Of a stretch of DNA of 64,000 nucleotides, positions 1 to 8,333 are shown piece by piece. The position numbers were made by a program, and so were the translations under genes. Source of the stretch: Sulfuricurvum sp. (GTDB lineage: Bacteria > Campylobacterota > Campylobacteria > Campylobacterales > Sulfurimonadaceae); contig NZ_JAQUHV010000001.1 in the NCBI RefSeq assembly GCF_028681615.1, positions 1-64,000 of the forward strand. Reading direction: 5' to 3'. A model generated the notes under the pieces. The model worked only from the letters and a program-made list of their open reading frames with translations, made no database searches and had not been told where the DNA came from. The stretch's first letter is position 1. Each line of letters opens with the position of its first letter.

Positions 1-87
1 GAAAGTCTCGAACCGTTTGACCTACTTAGTTTTCAATGATCTCAAACTCAAACTCAGTACCTTAACTCAAGGCCTATCAGCGTTTGT

Positions 88-124
88 GGACGGGAATTAT
101 AGGGGAAAATATCAAAGAAGTCAA
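88..124 (-). promoter_or_regulatory. strong sigma-70 promoter, possibly of an rRNA operon leaving the window
   Basis: Read on the minus strand, TTGACT (119-124) and TATAAT (96-101) are separated by exactly 17 bases, a near-consensus promoter. Upstream lies an A/T-rich tract that could act as an UP element. Downstream of the -10 comes a GC-rich discriminator (TCCCGTCC), a feature of growth-rate controlled stable-RNA promoters. No coding frame is visible in the transcribed bases 1-88, and their text resembles rRNA leader or spacer sequence. The promoter is directly visible; the rRNA assignment is inference because the gene lies outside the window. Confidence 0.65.
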
Positions 125-146
125 GAGCAAATTGAAAGAATTTATT

Positions 147-170
147 AAAAAGTGAAAAAAATCACTTTTT
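147..170 (-). terminator. A/T-rich hairpin terminator after the pilin-like gene
   Basis: Perfect inverted repeat AAAAAGTGA / TCACTTTTT with a six-base loop, touching the stop codon of the pilin-like gene and followed on the minus strand by a T-rich stretch. It also sits in the A/T-rich zone just upstream of the strong promoter at 88-124, so it may both end the pilin message and insulate that promoter. Confidence 0.55.
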
Positions 171-783
171 AATTGTAGCTGACCGATACATAGCCAGTTT
201 CGGGATGGATTGTGATCACAGATGTACCATCATTATGGGTAAGTGTAATATTACAGTCACTTGTTAACAATCCTGCAGTAGGAATATTACTATCAAAAGT
301 ATCATATGGTCTACCTAGATTATCAAAAGAAATTGTTGACCCGCAATTAGAAGTTGCCGTTACATTAAACTTATTAGTCAATAAAAGATTTGGATCACGA
401 TCAGGATATGTAGCAGGATCACATTCGCCATTCAACCAATACATTTTTTTACCGGATAAAGGATCAATTGCTGCTTCATCTGCTGCAATATTACTCGGAC
501 CACTCAAATCTTCATCTTTTCCAATATAATAATAAGTACCTCCAGTTGCACCACAACTTCTAAAACTTATTTGAGGTCTCGCATAATACCAATGAACCTG
601 TGAAGGATTATAAATATCATCAACCATAGCCAAATGTTGTGTGTATCGGATATGACTGGCAACTTGATCAGTAGCATTTTGAAGAGGATTAGTAGTGAAA
701 TTTGGCATTGCCAAAACTGCTAAAATACCTATTATTATAATAACAAAGACTAATTCAAGCATGGTAAAGGCAAAACGTTTCAT
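169..783 (-). CDS. type IV pilin-like / pseudopilin protein with N-terminal methylation motif
   Basis: About 204 residues. The N-terminus reads MKRFA then FTMLELVFVIIIIGILAVLA, the classic class III signal: a short basic leader, cleavage before Phe by a prepilin peptidase, Glu at mature position 5, then one long hydrophobic helix. The rest is a globular domain with four cysteines and no recognisable enzyme motif. The ATG at 783 is preferred over an in-frame ATG seven codons upstream because it has AAGGT at the right distance and leaves a normal short leader. It is monocistronic, with its own -10 element at 821-826. It could be a type II secretion-like pseudopilin or a minor pilin; no secretion genes are nearby to decide. 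Confidence 0.8.
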   Translation of the reverse strand: MKRFAFTMLELVFVIIIIGILAVLAMPNFTTNPLQNATDQVASHIRYTQHLAMVDDIYNPSQVHWYYARPQISFRSCGATGGTYYYIGKDEDLSGPSNIAADEAAIDPLSGKKMYWLNGECDPATYPDRDPNLLLTNKFNVTATSNCGSTISFDNLGRPYDTFDSNIPTAGLLTSDCNITLTHNDGTSVITIHPETGYVSVSYN

Positions 784-820
784 TATGAATACCTTATAAA
801 ACAAATTTCATCAAAAAACG

Positions 821-826
821 ATTATA
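821..826 (-). promoter_or_regulatory. -10 element of the pilin-like gene
   Basis: TATAAT on the minus strand, about 38 bases ahead of the chosen start codon. No convincing -35 box is present, which is common for housekeeping promoters in this phylum. Confidence 0.5.
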
Positions 827-863
827 ACAAAAAAAGGGAAAAGATTGATAAAGAAGAGTTTGG

Positions 864-885
864 ACCCCGCATATGCAGGGTTCAA
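864..885 (-). terminator. GC-rich palindrome downstream of aclA
   Basis: The stretch contains ACCCT-GCATATGC-GGGGT (minus strand), a hairpin of about nine pairs with a tiny loop, located just after the aclA stop codon. The bases after it are only moderately T-rich, so it is a weak intrinsic terminator candidate or a mRNA 3' end stabiliser. Confidence 0.4.
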
Positions 886-893
886 AAAAAGAA

Positions 894-2711
894 TTAAATT
901 TCGTCAGCAAGTTCGACGTTATAGAGGATATCGTCTGTCGGATGACGATACATCGGCATACCGAGGCGTTTTTCATCCAAGATATGACCGATAAATCCGA
1001 TAGAGCGACCGACTACGAAGAATGCGTTCAATGCACCCGCTTCGATAAACCCATCGATCTCTTCTTCAGAGTATCCGAGTGCACGCCACATATCAACCAT
1101 CAAGATACCGATCGTACCGTCAACGTTCAAGATCAAGTTATCTTTTTTAGATGTTGTCAATTTTTCAACTTCTAGAGCAAAATCAAGCAACGGAGTAGCC
1201 GGGAAATGCTCAGCCGCATATTTTTTCAATCCCGATACGCGAAGGTCAGGGTTACGGACCGATTTGATACGGTGACCGATACCTGAAATGGTTTTACCCT
1301 CTTTTTTCATATAATCGATAAATTCAGCCGGGCTCATACCACGGTCATTCGCGTATTTGAAATATTTTGCCGCATCATCGATCGCTCCACCGAAACGCGG
1401 CCCAATAGTAAGCAAACCGGTAACCAATGAACTGATAACGTCTTTACCTGCACGTGCGGTAACTTTTGCATTGTGTGCACCCGATACGGCAGGACCGTGA
1501 TCGGCAACGGTTTTAATAACCGTTTCAAGATAATCGGTTGCCCATTTCGGATAACGTTTTTTGAACCAAAGAAGTGAAATGACATCACCGATACCGAATC
1601 CGGTTTCCGGAGTTGCAACTGAACTGATCGGGTATCCCGCATACGTTGCTTCATCACCGCGGTCATCAGAGATAGTACAAATGAACTCTTTTTTACGACG
1701 TACTTTTGGTACTGAGCGCAATTCAGGTTCAACGATTTCACCGATTGTTCCCTCCGCACGAAGTTTTCCGTACACTTCCGCGATTGTGTGCGGAAGATCG
1801 TTAAAGCTTGCCGGAACGTAAATACCCGCTGCTGCCATCGCTTCATTTTTAGCCGCTGCCGTTTCAGCATCCGCATTTGCAGAAGCACCCGCATGACCGA
1901 ATTGGACACCTGAGCTGAAATGTTTAGCAATAGTACCGATACACCATGCGATAATCGGTTTTTTGATTTTACCCGATTTTACCGCTTCAATCACTTTGTA
2001 CTCTTCAGTACCCCCTACTTCACCGAGAAGAACCATGTATTTTACTTCAGGGTTGCTCTCCATACGAAGAAGATTGTCAATGAATACAGAACCAACAAAT
2101 CGGTCACCGCCGATAGCAACACCCTCTGCAATACCATCAGCATTGATAGAGATGATGTTTGAAAGTTCATTGAACAAACCGCCTGAACGGGTTACAAGTC
2201 CGCATGAACCGGCACGGTGAAGTTTAGAGTTAATGATATTTTCAATCGTTCCGCCGACGTTAGCGATTTTAAATCCGCCCGGAGCAATACCGCCGACCGT
2301 TGCCGGTCCGATAACAACAACACCCGCGTCACGAGCCGCTTGGTTCATTTTACGAGCCAAACGTTCAGGAATACCCTCAGCCGTGACCATAATTGTTTTG
2401 AATTGTCCTTTGATCGCGATAGCTTCCATTGTAACATCGTACGCCGTTCGGAACGAACCGAAGTTTAATAAAACGTCTGCATTTGGAAATGCAGCAGCCG
2501 CTTCAGTTGTATTACGAAAAACTGGAACCATAACTTCATCAGGACCGTAGAAAAATTTCTCGAATTTATTTCCTGATGTAGGAGCAACGATAGCCGCAAC
2601 CGATGGTTTAGCACGGTTGATAACATAGTCATAATCCAACATACGTTGGATAGCGCTCGCGTTGTTGTTCCAAAAAATTGCTTGTGTATCTTTGGTAAAT
2701 AAAGCACCCAT
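894..2711 (-). CDS. aclA: ATP-citrate lyase, large subunit
   Basis: About 605 residues. Together with AclB it cleaves citrate with ATP and CoA to acetyl-CoA and oxaloacetate, the key cleavage step of the reductive TCA cycle in the cytoplasm. The N-terminal half is a succinyl-CoA-synthetase-like CoA-binding and phosphohistidine region; the catalytic histidine lies in GHAGASANAD near residue 273. The C-terminal part (from about 340) is a citrate-synthase-like lyase domain with GIGHRIKS and the following NPD segment. Length agrees with two-subunit bacterial enzymes. Two adjacent ATG codons exist; the second (2711) has the better spacing from AAGGAG. It follows aclB by a few bases, so the two are co-transcribed. 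Subunit naming follows the Chlorobium convention (AclA the larger). Confidence 0.95.
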   Translation of the reverse strand: MGALFTKDTQAIFWNNNASAIQRMLDYDYVINRAKPSVAAIVAPTSGNKFEKFFYGPDEVMVPVFRNTTEAAAAFPNADVLLNFGSFRTAYDVTMEAIAIKGQFKTIMVTAEGIPERLARKMNQAARDAGVVVIGPATVGGIAPGGFKIANVGGTIENIINSKLHRAGSCGLVTRSGGLFNELSNIISINADGIAEGVAIGGDRFVGSVFIDNLLRMESNPEVKYMVLLGEVGGTEEYKVIEAVKSGKIKKPIIAWCIGTIAKHFSSGVQFGHAGASANADAETAAAKNEAMAAAGIYVPASFNDLPHTIAEVYGKLRAEGTIGEIVEPELRSVPKVRRKKEFICTISDDRGDEATYAGYPISSVATPETGFGIGDVISLLWFKKRYPKWATDYLETVIKTVADHGPAVSGAHNAKVTARAGKDVISSLVTGLLTIGPRFGGAIDDAAKYFKYANDRGMSPAEFIDYMKKEGKTISGIGHRIKSVRNPDLRVSGLKKYAAEHFPATPLLDFALEVEKLTTSKKDNLILNVDGTIGILMVDMWRALGYSEEEIDGFIEAGALNAFFVVGRSIGFIGHILDEKRLGMPMYRHPTDDILYNVELADEI

Positions 2712-2721
2712 CATTCTCTCC

Positions 2722-4038
2722 TTATTTCTCTAAAGCCATACGTACGATATCCGTTACGTGTGTTTCTGGCCCATAAACTTCGATATAGAGACCTAAACGG
2801 TCTGCCGCTTCTTTAATATCTTTTAGACCTTTTTCATAGTTCGGTCCGCCACGACGTACGTAAATACGAGTCCCGACCGCTTTCATTTTGTCTGCATAGG
2901 TTTCAAATGACTGGATAATTCCGGTAAAAGTTTTCGCAACATCGGTAAAGTTTGCAATCGCACCGCCGATGATCAAAATTTTATCGCGCCCTTTAGGATC
3001 TTTGTGACGTGTCATTAGATCAAGAACAGTATCCGCATAGAATTTAGTTTCGCCCGTTGTCGGTCCGCCTGAATACTCACCGTAGTTCGCAAGATCCGCT
3101 ACGTTTCCTGATAGGTCCGCAATAGTATCGGCATAAACAACCGATGCTCCACCACCCGCAACCATCGTCCAAATGCGCCCCATCGGATTTAGGATCGTAA
3201 GTTTCAAAGAAGCACCTGATTTTGAGTCTGCTTCAGCAATCGCTTTTTCTTCAGGAGATTGATCTTCCATACCGAATGCAGTTGGAAACTCAGCACCGCA
3301 CCATGCATCACCCATCATGAAACCTGCCGTGTCATCAAGACGAGCGACAAGGTCTAGAATGTGCATATCATTGCCGATCATTACAATCGGATTGATTTCA
3401 AGGTAAGCAAAGTTCAAATCACGGTAGAATTTATAAAATTGCTCAGCAAATGTAATGAAACGTTCTTTGTTCTCTGCCGGAATTCCCGCAGGTACATTTG
3501 CACGGATCAAATGAGCAATATTCGCATCATCCATAGTAATAGGAATCGTTACTTCGTTAACTTTTTCTTCCCATCCTTCTTCAACTTCCATACCGCCTTC
3601 AGCCGATAGATAAAGAACATCGTCTTCACCTACAGTTGTAGCTGAAATATAGTACTCTTGGTCTTGTGAGTGCGGAGTGAACGGCTCAACGATGAAATGA
3701 GTCAATGTCCCGTGTTGACCTGAAAGAAGAGTCGTTTCGTGAGAAATTTTATCGTCAATCCATTTGGCAGCTTCTTCGAGCGTGACATCGCCTGGTTTGT
3801 TGGTTTTAAACAATACTAGATCGTTTTTACCACGTTTACCAAAAAGCATATCCGGTTTTGCAACCAATGCTTCTTGTTTCAACCATTCAAAACCGTGTTT
3901 TTGCGCACATGCACGTAATTCATCACCACTGGTTACCAATACCGATTTAAATCCGTAATGAAACCCGCTGAAATATTTTTCCCAGTGTTTTGAGAAAATT
4001 GCTTTACCGTCGTATTCACGAATCGCTCTTTGAGCCAT
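2722..4038 (-). CDS. aclB: ATP-citrate lyase, small subunit
   Basis: 438 residues, the ATP-grasp and citrate-binding partner of AclA. The N-terminal part (MAQRAIREYDGKAIFSKHW) is the ATP-grasp region, equivalent to the start of eukaryotic ATP-citrate lyase; the later glycine-rich stretch RIWTMVAGGGASVVYADTI belongs to the citrate-binding portion. It is first in an aclBA operon, ends about 10 bases before aclA, has a strong AAGGAG site six bases before ATG, and a TATAAT element 30 bases upstream. Its presence, with no aclB-like duplication, supports carbon fixation by the reductive TCA cycle in this organism. Confidence 0.95.
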   Translation of the reverse strand: MAQRAIREYDGKAIFSKHWEKYFSGFHYGFKSVLVTSGDELRACAQKHGFEWLKQEALVAKPDMLFGKRGKNDLVLFKTNKPGDVTLEEAAKWIDDKISHETTLLSGQHGTLTHFIVEPFTPHSQDQEYYISATTVGEDDVLYLSAEGGMEVEEGWEEKVNEVTIPITMDDANIAHLIRANVPAGIPAENKERFITFAEQFYKFYRDLNFAYLEINPIVMIGNDMHILDLVARLDDTAGFMMGDAWCGAEFPTAFGMEDQSPEEKAIAEADSKSGASLKLTILNPMGRIWTMVAGGGASVVYADTIADLSGNVADLANYGEYSGGPTTGETKFYADTVLDLMTRHKDPKGRDKILIIGGAIANFTDVAKTFTGIIQSFETYADKMKAVGTRIYVRRGGPNYEKGLKDIKEAADRLGLYIEVYGPETHVTDIVRMALEK

Positions 4039-4068
4039 TGCAACTCCTTCGAAGAATCTTTTGCCAAG

Positions 4069-4074
4069 ATTATA
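4069..4074 (-). promoter_or_regulatory. -10 element of aclBA
   Basis: TATAAT on the minus strand about 30 bases before the aclB start codon; no clear -35 box. Confidence 0.5.
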
Positions 4075-4128
4075 TCATTTATGGGCTATTTGAATGATTT
4101 CTTAGAAGTTTTCAATCAAAGAAGATGC

Positions 4129-5313
4129 TTATTTGTTTACTTTAGTAACATATGTTACATATACGGGAATATTTTTGTAACTTATTGTAACCTTTTTTCC
4201 ATTTGAAGTTCGCATATTCTCTAATCGATACGATTGGCACTGAGTGATTCCGTAAAAACGGAGACGCAACTGTAGCTTATCGTTACCTGCATCGATGCAT
4301 CGGATCTTGTTATGATGTATCACTTGGGATAGTTCTTTCGCTACATGCATCGGATACGAAAAGTGATGGGTCGGATTTTTAATGAAACGATAAAACCACT
4401 GATTATAAAAGACGGCCATTACGTTGAGGATCAATATAATAAAAGCACTGTAAAACAATACCCGATATCGTCCCCTGAATTCCCGAAGACGGATTCGATA
4501 CGTGTGGAAGAACGTTTGTGCCGCTAAAGGAAGAGCAATCAACAAAAACGGGGCAAACGTTTGCACTTCAACTTTTTGGCGGAATGAAAGTAACAAAGAT
4601 ACAAGAAAAGCACTGCTCGCAATCATCCATATCAGATCCCACTCTTTCGCAAAAAAACGGCGATAAAGGACATAAAAAAGATACAAAAAGACGATAGGAG
4701 AAAAAATTGCCGCATAGACACCCAATGCATCCAGAAATCGGCTTTCCGGCAATCCGCCAACATGGATACCGTATAAGCGCATTGAAACAAGTAATAATCC
4801 CGATCCGATACCGATAAACAAGTAATCTTTTCGATACATTCCATACAAAGCTACTGCAAAAAACAAATAGGCAAACGCCGGATCAACCATCAATAAAAAC
4901 GGAAGCAATCCCAAAGCGTATTTTTCATATCGAAGATAGAGATAACTAAAGAGGAATAAGGATGCAATGACGAGTCCAGCATTATCAACAACCAAGGCAG
5001 CACTGGTGACTCCGGGTAGTAACACGTAAATCAAGATAATCCATAGACGGTCTCTGTCACGTTTAACGTAAAACTGAGATATGGCATACAATAAAATAAC
5101 CGAAACGAGATGCAACAGTATCATTGGAAGACGCAATGCGTAATCGTTGTGTCCGAGTATATTTAATGAAAGGTTGAGAAAAGACTGTAAAAGGGAAAAG
5201 TCGCCATAAAGTATTTTGGCTTCGTTATAACTGATAGAGAGACCTTTAATTTGCAATACGAGAAGAAGAGTATTAACTCCCAGTAAGGCTAAAAAAAAGG
5301 CTTTTTCTCTCAT
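4129..5313 (-). CDS. membrane glycosyltransferase-like protein (PMT/ArnT-like, GT39 type)
   Basis: 394 residues, mostly hydrophobic, with roughly nine or ten membrane spans followed by a C-terminal soluble tail (from about 320). The layout, with an acidic first loop (YNEAK) and an HNDYALRLPMILLH segment, resembles lipid-linked sugar transferases of the PMT/ArnT family that glycosylate proteins or lipid A at the outer face of the inner membrane. Canonical catalytic residues cannot be assigned with confidence and the protein is shorter than ArnT. Its start overlaps the end of the upstream glutaminase gene by four bases (ATGA type), so it is translationally coupled to it. No glycan gene cluster is nearby, so its acceptor is unknown. 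Confidence 0.6.
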   Translation of the reverse strand: MREKAFFLALLGVNTLLLVLQIKGLSISYNEAKILYGDFSLLQSFLNLSLNILGHNDYALRLPMILLHLVSVILLYAISQFYVKRDRDRLWIILIYVLLPGVTSAALVVDNAGLVIASLFLFSYLYLRYEKYALGLLPFLLMVDPAFAYLFFAVALYGMYRKDYLFIGIGSGLLLVSMRLYGIHVGGLPESRFLDALGVYAAIFSPIVFLYLFYVLYRRFFAKEWDLIWMIASSAFLVSLLLSFRQKVEVQTFAPFLLIALPLAAQTFFHTYRIRLREFRGRYRVLFYSAFIILILNVMAVFYNQWFYRFIKNPTHHFSYPMHVAKELSQVIHHNKIRCIDAGNDKLQLRLRFYGITQCQSYRLENMRTSNGKKVTISYKNIPVYVTYVTKVNK

Positions 5314-5879
5314 AACTTGAGAAAGTTGTCAATAATCTCGTGTCCGAATTCACTCATTATCGATTCGGGGTGAAACTGAACGCCGTAAATCGGTTTATCT
5401 TTAATTTCCAATGCCATAATTTCATGATCATCTTCACTGTACGCGGTCGGAATGATCACTTCCGGCAGATTCTCCTGCTCTACAATCAAAGAGTGATAGC
5501 GAGTAGCCGTAAACATTTCCGGTAGTTTATGGAAAATCGGTGTATCACCCTGGCGGATCATTTTAGACGTTTTACCGTGCATCATCCGATTTGCACGTAC
5601 AACGTTCCCTCCGAATACCTGTGCAATGCTTTGATGTCCCAAACATATCCCTAAAATAGGGACTTTATCGGCAAAGTAGCGGATTACTTCCAGAGTAACT
5701 CCGGCATCGTCAGGTGTTGCAGGACCGGGAGAAATAATAATTTTTTCCGGATGAAGTGCTTCGATCTCTTCTACCGTCATTTCATCATTACGGATAATTT
5801 TTAAATCAGCTCCGAGCTCCAAACAATACTGAACAATGTTGTAGGTAAAACTGTCATAATTATCAATCATTAATATCAT
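5310..5879 (-). CDS. pabA/trpG: anthranilate/aminodeoxychorismate synthase glutamine amidotransferase subunit
   Basis: 189 residues, a class I glutamine amidotransferase. Visible motifs are MILMIDNYDSFTYNIVQY at the start, ISPGPATPDDAG, the nucleophile cysteine in GICLGHQSIAQVFGG, and the His/Glu pair in VQFHPESIMSEFG. It supplies ammonia from glutamine to chorismate-using partners (TrpE for tryptophan, PabB for folate). Neither partner is in the window, so trpG and pabA cannot be separated; a dual role is possible. It sits nine bases after mqnE and overlaps the membrane transferase gene, placing two chorismate-derived pathways (menaquinone and folate/tryptophan) in one transcript. Confidence 0.88.
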   Translation of the reverse strand: MILMIDNYDSFTYNIVQYCLELGADLKIIRNDEMTVEEIEALHPEKIIISPGPATPDDAGVTLEVIRYFADKVPILGICLGHQSIAQVFGGNVVRANRMMHGKTSKMIRQGDTPIFHKLPEMFTATRYHSLIVEQENLPEVIIPTAYSEDDHEIMALEIKDKPIYGVQFHPESIMSEFGHEIIDNFLKL

Positions 5880-5888
5880 TCTATTTCC

Positions 5889-6950
5889 TTACCACGCTTT
5901 AATAACATTATACAAGCTATCACGTTCAATCGGTTCAAATCCGCTGTTTTTAATCAGTCCGACAAATTCGCTCAGATTAACGCCGTGTGCACTTTTTGCC
6001 CCCGCCGCCGAGTTGATTGATTCTTTTTCAATCGTCCCGTCTAAATCGTTGGCGCCGAACTCCTGTGCTACAAGCGCCAAATTAACCGTCGAAGTGACCC
6101 AATACGCTTTTAGATTCGGTACATTGTCCAAAACAATACGGCTTATTGCCATTGTTTTTAAAATCTCATGTGCAGTAATGTACTCTTTGACGTTCAAAAA
6201 GTTATTTTCACTTTGATAGACAAGCGGGATAAAACAGTTAAATCCGCATGTCACATCCTGCAAATCACGAATACGCATCATATGATCGATCCGATGAACA
6301 CGCTCTTCGACGTGACCGAATAACATCGTGACATTGGATTTCATCCCCCGTTCATGCCATTTACGGTGAATTTCAAGCCACTGCTGTGAATTGACTTTCC
6401 CTTTACAGATGTAATCCCGTACTTTTTCATCAAAGATTTCCGCTCCGCCGCCCGGCATCGAATCGACCCCGTTGTCAACCATAAGATCAAGTATCTCATC
6501 GTAGCTTTTGCCGTACTCTTCCGCGAGGAAATGGACTTCTGCCGCCGTGAGGGCTTTGATATGCAGCTGTGGATGGCGCGCTTTGATTTTACGAAATACT
6601 TCCAAATACCATTCCAATCCCGTATCCGGATTATGGGCGGAGACGATATGCACTTCAGAGATTCCGCGAGAAACAATATCATCAGTGATTGCCACGATCT
6701 CATCATGACTCATCGTATAGGGATTGGGATTTTTGCGGCTGGCACTGTATGCACAGAATTTGCAGACGTCTTTACAAACGTTGGTCGGATTAATATGGCG
6801 GTTAATATTAAAATAGGTTTGTTTTCCATGAAGCTCGCGTCGTCGCTCATCGGCGAGTTCACCGAGAGTAAAAAGATCTAACTCATAGAGCGCCGTCGCC
6901 TCTTCCAAACTCAAACGTTCACGCCGTTTTACTTTATCAATCAAATTCAT
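5889..6950 (-). CDS. mqnE: aminofutalosine synthase (radical SAM)
   Basis: 353 residues. A radical SAM enzyme of the futalosine menaquinone pathway, which joins 3-[(1-carboxyvinyl)oxy]benzoate to SAM to give 6-amino-6-deoxyfutalosine. The 4Fe-4S motif CKDVCKFC (Cys 59, 63 and 66) follows NINRHINPTNVC, typical of the MqnE/MqnC/CofH group. Downstream motifs GMKSNVTMLFGHVEERV and PLVYQSENNFLN fit MqnE better than MqnC. Menaquinone is the main quinone of this phylum and would serve the NrfD-type enzyme encoded at 25.9-30.9 kb. It is first in an operon with the glutaminase and a membrane protein. The ribosome site is poor, but a good promoter lies at 6982-7011. Confidence 0.9.
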   Translation of the reverse strand: MNLIDKVKRRERLSLEEATALYELDLFTLGELADERRRELHGKQTYFNINRHINPTNVCKDVCKFCAYSASRKNPNPYTMSHDEIVAITDDIVSRGISEVHIVSAHNPDTGLEWYLEVFRKIKARHPQLHIKALTAAEVHFLAEEYGKSYDEILDLMVDNGVDSMPGGGAEIFDEKVRDYICKGKVNSQQWLEIHRKWHERGMKSNVTMLFGHVEERVHRIDHMMRIRDLQDVTCGFNCFIPLVYQSENNFLNVKEYITAHEILKTMAISRIVLDNVPNLKAYWVTSTVNLALVAQEFGANDLDGTIEKESINSAAGAKSAHGVNLSEFVGLIKNSGFEPIERDSLYNVIKAW

Positions 6951-6981
6951 ATTAAAATCTTTAGTCGCTTATTTTTGGCGC

Positions 6982-7011
6982 ATTATAGCAAATGTTTTTT
7001 AGGTCTGTCAC
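6982..7011 (-). promoter_or_regulatory. promoter of the mqnE operon
   Basis: On the minus strand GTGACA (7006-7011), an 18-base spacer and TATAAT (6982-6987), ending about 30 bases before the mqnE start codon. Confidence 0.6.
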
Positions 7012-7053
7012 CTTCTGTGAATGTTGATAAAAACTATAATTTTACAGAAGCTA

Positions 7054-7082
7054 TTGACATTATTACTAATTAGTACTATTAT
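7054..7082 (+). promoter_or_regulatory. marR promoter with palindromic operator in the spacer
   Basis: TTGACA (7054-7059) and TATTAT (7077-7082) are separated by exactly 17 bases. The palindrome TACTAATTAGTA (7064-7075) lies fully inside that spacer, so a bound dimer would block RNA polymerase. The same palindrome recurs at 7582-7597 before the pirin gene. Both position and repetition point to autorepression by the adjacent MarR protein. Confidence 0.8.
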
Positions 7083-7115
7083 TCTTTTATCTAGAAAATT
7101 TCGAGGAGGCAAAGT

Positions 7116-7565
7116 ATGAAACGGGTACAAAGTTACGGCAAACATGAAGACATTGTATTACGAGCCCATATTGAACTTTCGAGGTCTTTGATTAAAATCC
7201 GGGCTAAAGAAATAGTATGGCTCTCAGAGAGGGATCTCACCCTGCCCCAATTTGGAATTTTAGAATCGCTCTACCATTTGGGCAAACTCAGTGTCGGACA
7301 AATCACAAAATTGACGTTGAGTACTCCTGGCAACATGACGGTCATCGTTAAAAATCTTCAATCAAAAGGATTGATTCGTATTCTGACGTCCGAAGAAGAC
7401 CGCCGGATTAAAATGCTTGAGATCACGAATGAAGGTTCAGAGATTATCCAATCGATATTTCCAACACATGTGGAAAATCTGACCGGATGGTACGACAAAG
7501 CATTAAATGAAGAAGAGGTACAAACTCTCTCCCGATTACTGCGCAAATTAGAAAAAGCGCAATAA
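7116..7565 (+). CDS. MarR family transcriptional regulator
   Basis: 149 residues, typical MarR length. The winged helix region is evident: LTLPQFGILESLYHL, then the recognition helix in STPGNMTVIVKNLQSKGLI, then the wing with EEDRRIKMLEITNEG. There is no cysteine, so thiol oxidation cannot be the signal; a ligand such as an aromatic or quinone is more likely. A strong GAGGAGG site precedes the ATG. The gene heads a plus-strand run with a pirin and an extradiol dioxygenase, and the operator palindrome appears both in its own promoter and immediately before pirin, so it probably represses both. This resembles MarR-controlled dioxygenase regulons such as MhqR in Bacillus, by analogy only. Confidence 0.88.
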   Translation: MKRVQSYGKHEDIVLRAHIELSRSLIKIRAKEIVWLSERDLTLPQFGILESLYHLGKLSVGQITKLTLSTPGNMTVIVKNLQSKGLIRILTSEEDRRIKMLEITNEGSEIIQSIFPTHVENLTGWYDKALNEEEVQTLSRLLRKLEKAQ

Positions 7566-7581
7566 AAAAATTTAGCCATAT

Positions 7582-7597
7582 ATTACTAATTAGTAAT
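7582..7597 (+). promoter_or_regulatory. second MarR-type operator before pirin
   Basis: ATTACTAATTAGTAAT is a perfect 16-base palindrome between the marR stop codon and the pirin ribosome site (AAGGAAGG). It shares a 14-base core with the site at 7062-7075. It may overlap a second start of transcription or act as a roadblock within the operon. Confidence 0.75.
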
Positions 7598-7613
7598 TAA
7601 AAGGAAGGTTCCA

Positions 7614-8333
7614 ATGTCATTTACACTTCATCACGCATCTGAACGAGGTGTTGCCGAACACGGTTGGCTGCACAGCCGATTCAGTTTTTCTTTTGCCGAA
7701 TACCATAATCCTAAACGTATGGAATTCGGAGCTTTGCGTGTCATCAATGATGATATCGTCGAAGCGGGCAAAGGTTTCGGGATGCATCCCCATCAGAATA
7801 TGGAGATCGTCTCTATCGTCACGAAAGGAGCACTTGAGCACCGTGACTCGGAAGGAAATCACGGCATCATCAAAGCGGGAGAAATACAATATATGAGTGC
7901 CGCATCAGGGGTGTATCACTCAGAGCATGCCACCAAAGATGAATCGGTTGCGTTATTTCAAATATGGATACATCCGAATCAAAAGGGGGGATCTCCTCTT
8001 TATGATCAACGCAGCTTTATCCACCATGATAAGACGAATAAATGGGTCACTCTCGTCAGCGGTGACGGACGTGAAGATTCCATCGTCATCAAACAAGATG
8101 CCTCAATCAGCGTGGCAGAAGTCGAGGATGGGGCAACAATAACGATCCCTCCGGTTACAAAAGATCATGGGCGATTGCTTTTGATCATCGAAGGAAAAGT
8201 AGAAATAAACGAACAAATTCTCGACTCAAGAGATGAACTTCAAATCACCGACGAGGAGGAATATGCCCTGATAGCTCATACAGCATCCAAGGTTTTATTA
8301 TTTGACGTGCCGATGCACTCACACTTATCATGA
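7614..8333 (+). CDS. pirin family protein (YhhW-like bicupin)
   Basis: 239 residues with the pirin hallmark sequences WLHSRFSFSFAEYHNP and GFGMHPHQNMEIVSIVTKG near the start; the histidines in HPHQNME, with a later glutamate and the HSEHA segment, form the metal site of the N-terminal cupin. E. coli YhhW has quercetin 2,3-dioxygenase activity, but the physiological substrate in bacteria is unknown. The protein is presumably cytoplasmic. It lies between the MarR gene and an extradiol dioxygenase and its stop overlaps the dioxygenase ATG by four bases, suggesting linked expression in response to the same signal. Confidence 0.88.
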   Translation: MSFTLHHASERGVAEHGWLHSRFSFSFAEYHNPKRMEFGALRVINDDIVEAGKGFGMHPHQNMEIVSIVTKGALEHRDSEGNHGIIKAGEIQYMSAASGVYHSEHATKDESVALFQIWIHPNQKGGSPLYDQRSFIHHDKTNKWVTLVSGDGREDSIVIKQDASISVAEVEDGATITIPPVTKDHGRLLLIIEGKVEINEQILDSRDELQITDEEEYALIAHTASKVLLFDVPMHSHLS

